IMG/VR virus record: IMGVR_UViG_3300036829_000172
Location: 62,001-126,000 of that record
Length of the DNA: 64,000 nt
Strand: one strand, 5' to 3'
Origin: a virus
Below the pieces are notes generated by a model, which saw only the letters and a list, made by a program, of their open reading frames with translations, did not search any database and was not told the DNA's origin. How positions within the stretch are numbered: position 1 is the first letter of the stretch; each line of letters starts with the position of its first letter. The translations under genes and the position numbers were made by a program. Shown here one piece after another: positions 57,008 to 64,000 of this stretch.

Positions 57008-57364
57008 ATGAACGAGGTTGAAACCTACCTACGACAGTCGGGTAAGTGGCATGTCCCGATTGCCACCGACTGGCTTGGCAGAGCAACCCAAGGTGCCTGG
57101 TGGCCGACCTACTACTCGCAGTGGCTCGACGCACATACGGCTGAGCGTGTCAAGCGTGACCCCCGAGAGTTCGGCCCTGGCGTCTGGGCGCGCGGCGACG
57201 ACGGCAAAGACAGGTGGATCACCGATACACCCGAGTGGGATAAAAACTGGTTCCGCGCACGGGGCGTGCGGCCACCCAAGCGGTTCGGGGAAAAGGCCCG
57301 AACCTACTGGAAAGACTACGGCGACGGGCTGCAAGGCCTGAGCTATGGCGACCGGCCAACCTGA
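57008..57364 (+). CDS. Hypothetical Trp-rich protein
   Basis: 118 aa. GRATQGAWWPTYYSQWLDAH, WDKNWFRARGVRPPKRFGEK. No family recognised. Confidence 0.55.
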   Translation: MNEVETYLRQSGKWHVPIATDWLGRATQGAWWPTYYSQWLDAHTAERVKRDPREFGPGVWARGDDGKDRWITDTPEWDKNWFRARGVRPPKRFGEKARTYWKDYGDGLQGLSYGDRPT

Positions 57365-57527
57365 CATATCGAAGGAGACGTGTCCGGCCTCACGCCGAGC
57401 CGACGGACCGTGGCACAGCTGGATCTTCGACGGCGACAACCCCTACATCGTGTGCGCGTACTGCGACGAGATGCGCGACGCCCTCACTGGCCGGCAGATC
57501 CGCCCGCCCACGGCGCGCCGCCCCTGA
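57345..57527 (+). CDS. 60-residue zinc-site protein
   Basis: GPWHSWIFDGDNPYIVCAYC DE-type motif ending RDALTGR; frequent in mycobacteriophages. Overlaps the previous gene by 20 bp. Confidence 0.6.
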   Translation: MATGQPDISKETCPASRRADGPWHSWIFDGDNPYIVCAYCDEMRDALTGRQIRPPTARRP

Positions 57528-57557
57528 CCACGGTAAACCTCGTGGCACCGTTCGGCT

Positions 57558-57791
57558 ATGGCCGTCAGATACGAGTTCTACTACGAGACGCCGACACAGC
57601 AGCCCGACGGCAGCGGCGGCACCATCACCGTGAACGTCCCGACGACCTTCTCGCTGGGTGGCATCGCCCTGCCCGTCGCCAAGGCCATCAGAGCAGGCCT
57701 CGTCAACCGCGCCGCCCAGGCCGGCATCGCGAACGTGACCGCTACCCGGGTGCAGGACGCGACGGACACCATCAACGACGCGAGCACCTGA
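57558..57791 (+). CDS. Small beta/helical protein
   Basis: 77 aa. YEFYYETPTQQPDGSGG, LPVAKAIRAGLVNRAAQAGI. Unknown. Operator-like site 4 follows its stop. Confidence 0.58.
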   Translation: MAVRYEFYYETPTQQPDGSGGTITVNVPTTFSLGGIALPVAKAIRAGLVNRAAQAGIANVTATRVQDATDTINDAST

Positions 57792-57804
57792 GACCGGTGT
57801 TCAG

Positions 57805-57823
57805 GTTCAGGTTTTGAACACCC
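57805..57823 (+). promoter_or_regulatory. Operator-like palindrome, site 4
   Basis: GTTCA-GGTTT-TGAAC-ACCCC between the stops of converging genes, a place where a start-site operator is not needed. This favours a transcription-blocking (stoperator-like) role. A second GTGTTCA overlaps on the left. Confidence 0.55.
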
Positions 57824-57827
57824 CGGG

Positions 57828-58103
57828 TCAACGCACGATTGCTTGAAGGTCCGGCGGCAGCGTGCGGCCCGATTCGTTGTCCCAATGCCAGACATGGCTC
57901 ACCTTGTCGTTCATGCGGCCGTCTACGACTTGGTAGCCGGTGACGGTGACCGTCAACAGGGTCTTACCTCGGCGTTCGGACACGATCCTGTAGGGCCGCA
58001 TCATCACGCCAGTGTCTTTGATGAGCACGTCGGGGAAGTGCGGATTGCCCGGCCGTATGTCCCATTCGTGCCGTCGCACCTCGCCGCCGATTGGCTGCGT
58101 CAT
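57828..58103 (-). CDS. Hypothetical protein
   Basis: 91 aa from ATG 58103 (ATGA overlap). GGEVRRHEWDIRPGNPHFPD, TVTGYQVVDGRMNDKVSHVW. Unknown. Confidence 0.58.
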   Translation of the reverse strand: MTQPIGGEVRRHEWDIRPGNPHFPDVLIKDTGVMMRPYRIVSERRGKTLLTVTVTGYQVVDGRMNDKVSHVWHWDNESGRTLPPDLQAIVR

Positions 58104-58309
58104 GGGATCCATTCCTCTCCGAGGCGTAGGGCGGCGCTCAGGTCTGAGCGAGTCTGGGTCTGTAGCACCTTGCGGGGTTGCTCGTATCGCTTCAGCAGGC
58201 AGACCTGGAACTGGTGGATGCCCTCTGCCGACGTCTCGGGTGTGATACGGACCATTGCGTTCGTGCCGTAGCGGACGACCACGCCTTCGCCGATGTGCCA
58301 GGTGTTCAC
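58100..58309 (-). CDS. Hypothetical beta-rich protein
   Basis: 69 aa. WHIGEGVVVRYGTNAMVRIT, QFQVCLLKRYEQP. Unknown, coupled downstream. Confidence 0.55.
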   Translation of the reverse strand: MNTWHIGEGVVVRYGTNAMVRITPETSAEGIHQFQVCLLKRYEQPRKVLQTQTRSDLSAALRLGEEWIP

Positions 58310-58316
58310 CGGTCCT

Positions 58317-58556
58317 TCAGCCCTTCCCCGGCCAACGCGCAGCCTGTCCTTCGCTTATCGAACGAAGGTGATCCGGCCTATCCGTTGGATATCCGAGACT
58401 GATCAAGTAGTGCGCCACGCAGTCAGCTACATCGTCACCGCCGACCTCATGACCGTTGATCGACATCGTGATGACGGGCGTCCAGTCCTTCGGGTGGGTC
58501 AGCCCACACCCTTCAATCTCACAGCGACAACTGGCATGCGCGCAAGCCACGCTCAT
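58317..58556 (-). CDS. Cys-rich hypothetical protein
   Basis: 79 aa from ATG 58556. ACAHASCRCEIEGCGLTHP and a conserved-looking INGHEVGGDDVADCVAHYL. Unknown. Confidence 0.58.
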   Translation of the reverse strand: MSVACAHASCRCEIEGCGLTHPKDWTPVITMSINGHEVGGDDVADCVAHYLISLGYPTDRPDHLRSISEGQAARWPGKG

Positions 58557-58906
58557 CCCGCCTGTTCGGTCAGGTTCCGCACCCGCCACGCGTCAAGATC
58601 GCCGCGCAGACGCGGTTCAGGCACCACATACTTCCACGACCCGCCAAGCGAATAACCGATCACGTCACCGGTTCTCAGATGCGGATTGCCCTTCGACGGC
58701 ATCGACCCGTCCACGTCGCCTTCATGACGCCCGTGCGCGTTGCGGCTCAGGTCGGCGAGCATCGTTTGGTAGCCCTGCAACTTGCGACGCTCCGCGGCTT
58801 CGCGTTCGTAAAGCTGCTGCCAGGTCTGGCGCACACCGTTGATGGTGGAGTCGCTCAGATCGCTCATCAACGCCCGCCGCATGTAGTCATCGTTAGGGTG
58901 GCTCAC
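58553..58906 (-). CDS. Hypothetical coiled-coil protein
   Basis: 117 aa from GTG 58906 (ATG 58867 alternative). TWQQLYEREAAERRKLQGYQ, GDVIGYSLGGSWKYVVPEPR. Unknown. Confidence 0.55.
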   Translation of the reverse strand: MSHPNDDYMRRALMSDLSDSTINGVRQTWQQLYEREAAERRKLQGYQTMLADLSRNAHGRHEGDVDGSMPSKGNPHLRTGDVIGYSLGGSWKYVVPEPRLRGDLDAWRVRNLTEQAG

Positions 58907-58916
58907 AATTGTCGTC

Positions 58917-59036
58917 TCACTGGTCCAGTGCGTCCCACATGAACAGAGGTGATGGTGGCGGGTCGGCCGCCAGGTAGCACCAATGCAAACCCGGGCGGTC
59001 GCGGTCAGCGTCTCCCCGGTCACCGCACAGCGTCAT
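58917..59036 (-). CDS. 39-residue hypothetical protein
   Basis: MTLCGDRGDADRDRPGLHWC, YLAADPPPSPLFMWDALDQ. 10 bp from both neighbours. Small phage-type gene. Confidence 0.45.
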   Translation of the reverse strand: MTLCGDRGDADRDRPGLHWCYLAADPPPSPLFMWDALDQ

Positions 59037-59046
59037 CGCCTACTGC

Positions 59047-59634
59047 CTAGCGACACTGCATCTCCGGCGGATGAATCGTCCAACACTTCCGACACACACA
59101 GTGCCCCGACCGCTCCACCTCAGGACGCGGCACCGTCCGCAGCTCCCGCACCTGCGGCCGCGCCTTCACCGACCGCACCGACTTCACCGGCCTGGCCGGC
59201 CGCGTCGGCTTCCGCGGCACCATCCGCTCGGGCGCCGACGGCAGATCCTTACGCTCCGGCTCACCCTCCGGCACCGGCGGTTTCCCACGTTGACGTTTCG
59301 GCTTGTTCTGCTTATCGGGCCGGTGCTCACCACACCACGGCTGACCAACGAAGTCGATCACCCAGCCCAGCGATGACGCCAGCAGCCGGAACCGGTCCAT
59401 CACCCGCGGATCCTCGGGACTGTCGGCGTGCACAGTCAACTTGGCCGGAGTGAAACACGCCGTGCAACAAAACGTCCTGGTCAGCATGCCCACAGGTTCC
59501 TCCTCATCACAGTGTGGATGCACAATGCCCTTGGCAGTCAGATGCATCCGCCCCAGCAACGCCGGATACGGCTCCCCGCACTCCGCACACACACCCGGCA
59601 ACACCGGCCGGAAGAAATACGTCGCCACCGTCAC
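59047..59634 (-). CDS. Hypothetical protein with several zinc-like sites
   Basis: 195 aa. CAECGEPYPALLGRMHL, CDEEEP, CCTACFTPAK, basic linker (PVKSVRSVKARPQVREL) and CVCRKCWTIHPPEMQC. Probable metal-binding; unknown role. Confidence 0.6.
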   Translation of the reverse strand: MTVATYFFRPVLPGVCAECGEPYPALLGRMHLTAKGIVHPHCDEEEPVGMLTRTFCCTACFTPAKLTVHADSPEDPRVMDRFRLLASSLGWVIDFVGQPWCGEHRPDKQNKPKRQRGKPPVPEGEPERKDLPSAPERMVPRKPTRPARPVKSVRSVKARPQVRELRTVPRPEVERSGHCVCRKCWTIHPPEMQCR

Positions 59635-59819
59635 GTCGCCTCCACACCTAAACGGTCGATCACGTCCTCACGGGTAGCCTTAAGCGCTTCGTACCGACAC
59701 AGAATGCACTGCCTGACGTCACCCTGCGGTTCACCCAGGAACTCTGCGGCCGCCCGGTGCCCCAGGAACTGATGCAACGTGACGATGAACCAGCCGACGG
59801 TGTCCATCTGCTTGCTCAT
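59631..59819 (-). CDS. Small helical protein
   Basis: 62 aa from ATG 59819. FIVTLHQFLGHRAAAEFLGE, CILCRYEALKATREDV. Unknown. Confidence 0.55.
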   Translation of the reverse strand: MSKQMDTVGWFIVTLHQFLGHRAAAEFLGEPQGDVRQCILCRYEALKATREDVIDRLGVEAT

Positions 59820-59820
59820 A

Positions 59821-60048
59821 TCAGTCCGTGTGCCATCCCGTCCACCTAAACCACCACCGGTGCTGCAAATGATGCCAACCCCACGCCAACCGCCATTGTC
59901 GCTCCCACAACGTGCAATTCGGCTCCGGACACTCCGCCCGCCAATACACGTGCCACCACACATGGCCAATCCACCACGGCACCCAATACCGCAGCCGCCA
60001 CCACACCAACCGGGCCCGATGCCCGGCCCGCTCCTTCACGTCACGCAT
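59821..60048 (-). CDS. Extremely Trp-rich 75-residue protein
   Basis: Sixteen Trp in 75 residues (LVWWRLRYWVPWWIGHVWW; RWWFRWTGW) and one CPEPNC pair. Coupled at both ends. Possibly membrane- or nucleic-acid-interacting; no family known to me. Confidence 0.55.
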   Translation of the reverse strand: MRDVKERAGHRARLVWWRLRYWVPWWIGHVWWHVYWRAECPEPNCTLWERQWRLAWGWHHLQHRWWFRWTGWHTD

Positions 60049-60283
60049 CGGAATCCGTGCTCTTCGTCCTGAGCAACTTCATCGCCCGCAGCTCTTTGAG
60101 GATGGCGGACTCAGTCTTGCCGTAGCAGATCACCACCTGCATCGCCGGCACACCCAGCGCCACCAACTCCTCAGCCCTAATCAGGATCGGCTCACCGGCC
60201 ACCAGCCGGGCCATGTTCTCCTCCGACAACCCCAACAACAACAACGGCTGCCCATCACCCGTCGCGCCGGCACCCTTAATCAC
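60041..60283 (-). CDS. Conserved phage protein
   Basis: 80 aa. LLLLGLSEENMARLVAGEPI, LGVPAMQVVICYGKTESAIL. A recurrent small actinophage family; function unknown. Confidence 0.65.
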   Translation of the reverse strand: MIKGAGATGDGQPLLLLGLSEENMARLVAGEPILIRAEELVALGVPAMQVVICYGKTESAILKELRAMKLLRTKSTDSDA

Positions 60284-60462
60284 GGGGACTTGCGCTGCTT
60301 CTTGACAGCCTCACCCACGCTGTCATACATCGACGAGTCGCGGCGTTTACGCTCGTCCTTCTCCGCTGCCCGCCTCAACGCCAACCGCAGACGCGGCGAC
60401 TTCGGCGAACGCCCACTGACCCCATGCTTGTGCATGCCCATGCCGCCCCCACCCGACTCCAT
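60280..60462 (-). CDS. 60-residue basic protein
   Basis: GRSPKSPRLRLALRRAAEKD, ERKRRDSSMYDSVGEAVKKQ. Likely nucleic-acid binding; unknown. Confidence 0.5.
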   Translation of the reverse strand: MESGGGGMGMHKHGVSGRSPKSPRLRLALRRAAEKDERKRRDSSMYDSVGEAVKKQRKSP

Positions 60463-61058
60463 CAGGAAACCTCGCCCGGATACCCCTGCTTGAACAGGTC
60501 GATCGCGGCCAGCACCGACAACACCTCACCATGCAACGGCGACTGAATCACCTGGTCAGACAGATGCTGAGCAGCGTTCATCGAATCCTTACGGTCGAAA
60601 TACAGCGCCGCATGCCGCAACACCGCCTCCGCCTTGTCCAATGTCCGCCGCGCATTAATCTCCGCCGGACGCTGCAGGTCGGCGCGATACGTCCGCCTGG
60701 AGTACTCTTCCGGCGACACAAGCTCCGAAGACCGCAGCTCGGCGCGATACGCGTTCCGCTCAGGCGTCCGCTCGAGATACTCCTCCGGCGACATAAACGT
60801 CACGCCCGACGTCCCGGCATGATCCACACCATGAGCCTCAGCCCTGGCCTGCGCCTCACGCGCGAACTTGTTGCGCGCCAACCGGATGAGGTCGGCGTTG
60901 GTACCGGGGACCACGACCGAGTCCTCATCCCCACCACCATCAACCCTGGCGGCCTGCGCCTCACGCAGCAGCTCCTGATCCACCCGCTCATGACGCTCGT
61001 AAGGGCCCGGCTCATCCACGCGGCCCGCACCACCAGGGTTATTGCGCTGCTCGTCCAT
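60462..61058 (-). CDS. Hypothetical charged protein with internal repeat
   Basis: 198 aa from ATG 61058. Two SPEEYxxRT...YRA(E/D)L repeats mid-protein and a helical C-terminus (NAAQHLSDQVIQSPLHGEVL). First gene of the - block; divergent to 61178. Confidence 0.58.
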   Translation of the reverse strand: MDEQRNNPGGAGRVDEPGPYERHERVDQELLREAQAARVDGGGDEDSVVVPGTNADLIRLARNKFAREAQARAEAHGVDHAGTSGVTFMSPEEYLERTPERNAYRAELRSSELVSPEEYSRRTYRADLQRPAEINARRTLDKAEAVLRHAALYFDRKDSMNAAQHLSDQVIQSPLHGEVLSVLAAIDLFKQGYPGEVS

Positions 61059-61177
61059 GGCCCACAGCCTACAGCGCGCTGACGCATCAACACACACCCG
61101 GCGCGCCGAACCCAACCGGCCCGCACCGCCAGGTTTAACGTGAGCATCGCCACCGCGACATGAAGGGCTACCGCAAC

Positions 61178-61423
61178 ATGAGCGACATAACACCCGCGAG
61201 ACTGCAAGAACTACACGACACCGAAACCAACCTCCTCGACAAAACCAGCACCGAATGCGCCGCACTACTCAGCCGGGTCAACGAAACCGGCCGCCAAACC
61301 CTCACAGTCGAAGAAGACACAAGATTCCGCCGACTGACCAACACCAGACAGCGCTACGTCACCCGCATCGAGCTCCTCGAACAACTCATGCAAGAAGCCG
61401 CAACCGCTCTACCGCCGCGTTGA
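61178..61423 (+). CDS. Helical protein beside DNA methyltransferase
   Basis: 81 aa (ATG 61160 alternative). ITPARLQELHDTETNLLDKT, RRLTNTRQRYVTRIELLEQL: probable coiled coil. Unknown. Confidence 0.55.
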   Translation: MSDITPARLQELHDTETNLLDKTSTECAALLSRVNETGRQTLTVEEDTRFRRLTNTRQRYVTRIELLEQLMQEAATALPPR

Positions 61424-61472
61424 ACGGCTTGAACGCCTCAGTGATCTCGGCTCCCCACAAAAGACTCGGCCT

Positions 61473-62738
61473 ATGACCGTCCACTACAGCGACGACGACG
61501 TCATCCTCCACCACGGCGACTGCCTCGACGTCATGGCCGAGCTGCCGGATCAGTCGGTCGACGCTGTAGTCACCGATCCGCCGTATGGCCTCGACTTCAT
61601 GGGCAAGAAGTGGGACACCGGCGCCGTCTCGTTCGACACCGCGATCTGGCGCCACGCGTTGCGCGTACTCAAACCCGGCGGGCACCTGCTGGCGTTCGGC
61701 GGCACCCGCACCTGGCACCGCCTCGCCGCGGCCATCGAAGACGCCGGATTTGAGATCCGCGACAGCATTGCCTGGCTGTACGGCTCAGGGTTCCCGAAGT
61801 CGCTGGACGTGTCCAAGGCGATCGACAAAGCGGCGGGCACCGAGCGTGAAGTGATCCGCCCACGCAGTTACGAACTGACCGACGGCGGCGGCTACAGCGG
61901 CAACCTGAACACGTCGAGGCCGCGACTTGAATCATGCGAGATCACCGCGCCCGCGACCGACGCCGCGAAGCAGTGGCAGGGCTGGGGCACCGCGCTCAAA
62001 CCCGCGTTCGAGCCGATCGTCGTCGCACGCAAACCTATCCGCGGGACTGTTGCGGCGAACGTGTTGGCGCACGGCACCGGGGCACTCAACATCGACGCCA
62101 CCAGAGTCGCTGGCGACAATCCGTCGATCGGCCGACGCAAAGGCTCAACCAACCACCTGTCAACCCGGCCCGCTCGTGAAGCTGAAGCGGAGGGACGCAT
62201 CGAGTCGCGACAAAGCCCTGAGGCCTTCGCGGCGGATCGGCCCGGCGAGCTACTCGGCCGTTGGCCTACCAACGTCGTCATAGACGAACACACAGCCGCT
62301 GGGATCGACGTGCACAGTGGCGTCACCCGCGACGGAACCGCGGTGCAGCGCAACGGCGGCGGCCAACGCATCTTCAACCAGGGCGACGGCCTAACCCGCG
62401 ACGACGCTGGCTATGGCGGCGGAGGCGGCGCGTCCCGGTTCTTCCCCACGTTCCGCTACGAGGCCAAGGCCCCCACCTCGGAACGCCCTTCGACCGAGGG
62501 TGTCGCGCACCCCACCGTGAAGCCGCTGGACCTGATGCGCTGGCTGGTTCGCCTCGTCACACCACCCGGCGGAGTCGTGCTCGACCCGTTCGCCGGCTCC
62601 GGCACCACTGCGGAGGCCGCCATCCACGAACACATGCGCTGCATCGTCATTGAACGCGAACTGATCTACCTACCCCTGATCGTCGCCCGGCTGTCGAAAC
62701 CCATGGCAATCGGATTCGACTTCGAGACCCCCGCATAA
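61473..62738 (+). CDS. Site-specific DNA methyltransferase (beta class)
   Basis: 421 aa. Catalytic DPPY at 35-38 precedes the SAM-binding DPFAGSGTT at 371-379, the order of beta-class N6-adenine/N4-cytosine enzymes; GVAHPTVKP is also typical. A ~200-residue target-recognition insert lies between. No cognate endonuclease is adjacent, so it is probably an orphan protecting element DNA from host restriction. Confidence 0.9.
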   Translation: MTVHYSDDDVILHHGDCLDVMAELPDQSVDAVVTDPPYGLDFMGKKWDTGAVSFDTAIWRHALRVLKPGGHLLAFGGTRTWHRLAAAIEDAGFEIRDSIAWLYGSGFPKSLDVSKAIDKAAGTEREVIRPRSYELTDGGGYSGNLNTSRPRLESCEITAPATDAAKQWQGWGTALKPAFEPIVVARKPIRGTVAANVLAHGTGALNIDATRVAGDNPSIGRRKGSTNHLSTRPAREAEAEGRIESRQSPEAFAADRPGELLGRWPTNVVIDEHTAAGIDVHSGVTRDGTAVQRNGGGQRIFNQGDGLTRDDAGYGGGGGASRFFPTFRYEAKAPTSERPSTEGVAHPTVKPLDLMRWLVRLVTPPGGVVLDPFAGSGTTAEAAIHEHMRCIVIERELIYLPLIVARLSKPMAIGFDFETPA

Positions 62739-62939
62739 TTAGACATGCACGTAGGCCACCGTGTGGCGGCAGGAAGAACACCAGCGCACACGGGACCTGC
62801 GGGCCACATCCACCCAGCACACCCAGCGCAACCGAGACCGGCAGACCGGACAACGGACAGGCGCCACCGGGCTCAACCCCACCTGCGGCAACGGCTCCGA
62901 AGGCCGCACCGGCCGGCGGCCCCCGAACGGATCAAACAT
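62739..62939 (-). CDS. Small zinc-ribbon protein
   Basis: 66 aa from ATG 62939 (TGATG overlap). CPVCRSRLRWVCWVD and WCSSCRHTVAYVHV. Unknown. Confidence 0.58.
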   Translation of the reverse strand: MFDPFGGRRPVRPSEPLPQVGLSPVAPVRCPVCRSRLRWVCWVDVARRSRVRWCSSCRHTVAYVHV

Positions 62940-63526
62940 CACAGCCCACGGTGAACCGCCCACTGACAATCCGACCCCCGGTCCGCATAAACCAACTCGA
63001 ACCCATCACGCCCAACAAACTCCCGCACCGCCCGACACACCCCAAAAAACCGGTGACCAGGATCAGCCGACCAATCATCACCAGCAATAACCCCACCCGG
63101 CCGAACCTTCACCGCCAACAACTCGAGCTCCGCAGCCGCCTGCTCGTAGCTGTGCACCGAATCCACATACGCCCAATCCAGATAATCGTCGGCGAAAGTC
63201 GGCAACACATCCAGATCACTACCGATATGCAACACCGCCTGACCGCTCACCAACTCCGGACCAACCCGCCGCACCGCCTCCACCAACGCCGTCACAGTCG
63301 ACTCACCACCATCGCGCTCATCCCACCGCTCACCCAGCAGATACCACGGATCGATCAAATGCAGCCTCGCCGGCGCCAACACATCCAGCAGCACACGCGA
63401 CAAAAACCCCTTATAAACCCCCAGCTCAGCACCCACACCACCAACCGGCAGCACCTCCCGCACAAACCGAATCCGAGCCTCCGCCCAACCAGCCCACGGC
63501 GCATCCGCAGCATCAACCATCAGCAC
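62939..63526 (-). CDS. Class I SAM methyltransferase, Methyltransf_24-like
   Basis: 195 aa. GAELGVYKGFLSRVLLDVLA, LHLIDPWYLLGERWDERDGG, YVDSVHSYEQ, GGVIAGDDW. Resembles O-methyltransferases of sugars and macrolides. With the glycosyltransferase it hints at glycan modification. Confidence 0.8.
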   Translation of the reverse strand: MLMVDAADAPWAGWAEARIRFVREVLPVGGVGAELGVYKGFLSRVLLDVLAPARLHLIDPWYLLGERWDERDGGESTVTALVEAVRRVGPELVSGQAVLHIGSDLDVLPTFADDYLDWAYVDSVHSYEQAAAELELLAVKVRPGGVIAGDDWSADPGHRFFGVCRAVREFVGRDGFELVYADRGSDCQWAVHRGL

Positions 63527-63800
63527 CCGTCTCCTTGGTGAAGTCGTACGCTCGCGCCCTCGGCAGGACCGACGCCAAGAAGCAGTCCAAGTGCCACGAC
63601 AGCAGCTTCGCCGACGACGAGATCAACGGGATCAACACGCCCTGGTCGCCGACCTCGATGGCCTTACCGCACTGAGGGCAGATGTCCCCGACCGGCGTGG
63701 GACGGTGCCTCGCCGACTCGCACACCGGCGCATACCAGCTCTCACCGAACCAGCCGCCGGGGTAGTCGTCGATCACCGGGACGACCGGATCAATAGACAC
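63513..63800 (-). CDS. LIM-like zinc protein
   Basis: 95 aa from GTG 63800. DICPQCGKAIEVGDQGVLIP, LLSWHLDCFLASV. Overlaps both neighbours slightly. Unknown. Confidence 0.58.
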   Translation of the reverse strand: MSIDPVVPVIDDYPGGWFGESWYAPVCESARHRPTPVGDICPQCGKAIEVGDQGVLIPLISSSAKLLSWHLDCFLASVLPRARAYDFTKETGADG

Positions 63801-63963
63801 GACGGTCACGACCAGGCCGACCATCCTGCATCCGCTCCAACGCCGACCACACCCCATTAGGCGAACAACCCACACGCTTCGCGATCTGGCGAATACTCCG
63901 GCCTTCCGCACGCAAACGCACAATCAACGCATCACGCTGCGCCGGCGACAACTGCTCAGCCAT
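63790..63963 (-). CDS. 57-residue HTH protein, paralogue of 52570
   Basis: From ATG 63963. LSPAQRDALIVRLRAEGRSI, then QIAKRVGCSPNGVWSALERM: HTH like the protein at 52570-52743. The frame continues upstream to 63996. Candidate regulator. Confidence 0.6.
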   Translation of the reverse strand: MAEQLSPAQRDALIVRLRAEGRSIRQIAKRVGCSPNGVWSALERMQDGRPGRDRRVY

Positions 63964-64000
63964 GACTGGAACGGTACCAGCTCTGACCTGCACCAATCCG

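Noticed and set aside
1-64000. Restriction-modification or toxin-antitoxin system
   Set aside because: Only an orphan DNA methyltransferase was found, without an endonuclease; no recognisable toxin-antitoxin pair.

Overview
This is a high-GC actinobacterial sequence, almost certainly from a mycobacterium (Mycobacterium/Mycolicibacterium group). It carries a complete ESX (type VII secretion) locus with PE, PPE, EspG and mycosin genes, which are mycobacterial hallmarks. The rest looks like a mycobacteriophage or phage-plasmid: HK97-type terminase, portal and prohead protease genes, tail-fibre-like genes, a large tRNA array, and dozens of small cysteine-rich genes packed with GTGA, ATGA and TGATG overlaps. 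No rRNA, IS element, integrase, replication gene, type IV secretion gene, major capsid, tape measure or lysin was recognised in these 64 kb, so the type of replicon (plasmid, prophage or phage-plasmid) is an inference.

Region 1 (1-20.6 kb, all + strand) is the ESX locus: two DUF4226-like cell-wall hydrolase-type genes, eccB, a split eccC, PE, PPE, esxB-like, esxA-like, espG, an espI-like MinD/ParA gene, eccD, four small genes, mycP, a small gene and eccE, then five small genes and a strong terminator at 20.5 kb. EccB/C/D/E would form the membrane channel, MycP the protease cap, EspG the PE/PPE chaperone, and PE/PPE and EsxB/EsxA the substrates. eccA is not in view.

Region 2 (20.6-27.2 kb, - strand) is a packaging module read towards the ESX locus: small genes, large terminase, a membrane protein, portal and prohead protease. 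No capsid gene follows; the module stops at the ESX terminator. Region 3 (27.3-31.75, 36.9-37.2 and 40.1-40.6 kb, - strand) is an array of 33 tRNA or tRNA-like genes with anticodons for all 20 amino acids, interrupted by small phage-type genes and by a + strand block (31.8-36.7 kb) encoding a fibre-tail-adaptor-like protein, a small structural protein and a 1384-residue repeat protein.

Region 4 (37.3-64 kb) is an accessory arm of about 75 small genes in blocks of both strands: glycosyltransferase, methyltransferases, a DNA methyltransferase, a secreted PE-PPE-domain hydrolase, a low-affinity-iron-permease-like membrane protein, an Arr-like ADP-ribosyltransferase candidate, a second prohead-protease homologue lacking the catalytic His, small HTH proteins and many zinc-ribbon-like proteins.

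Four near-identical oriented palindromes (core GTTCA-N5-TGAAC followed by ACCC or GCC-type flank) lie at 2.28, 18.64, 47.76 and 57.81 kb, in both the ESX and phage-like parts. With the shared gene-packing style and the phage-type small genes inside the ESX operon, they suggest that the ESX locus is an integral, co-regulated part of the phage-like element.
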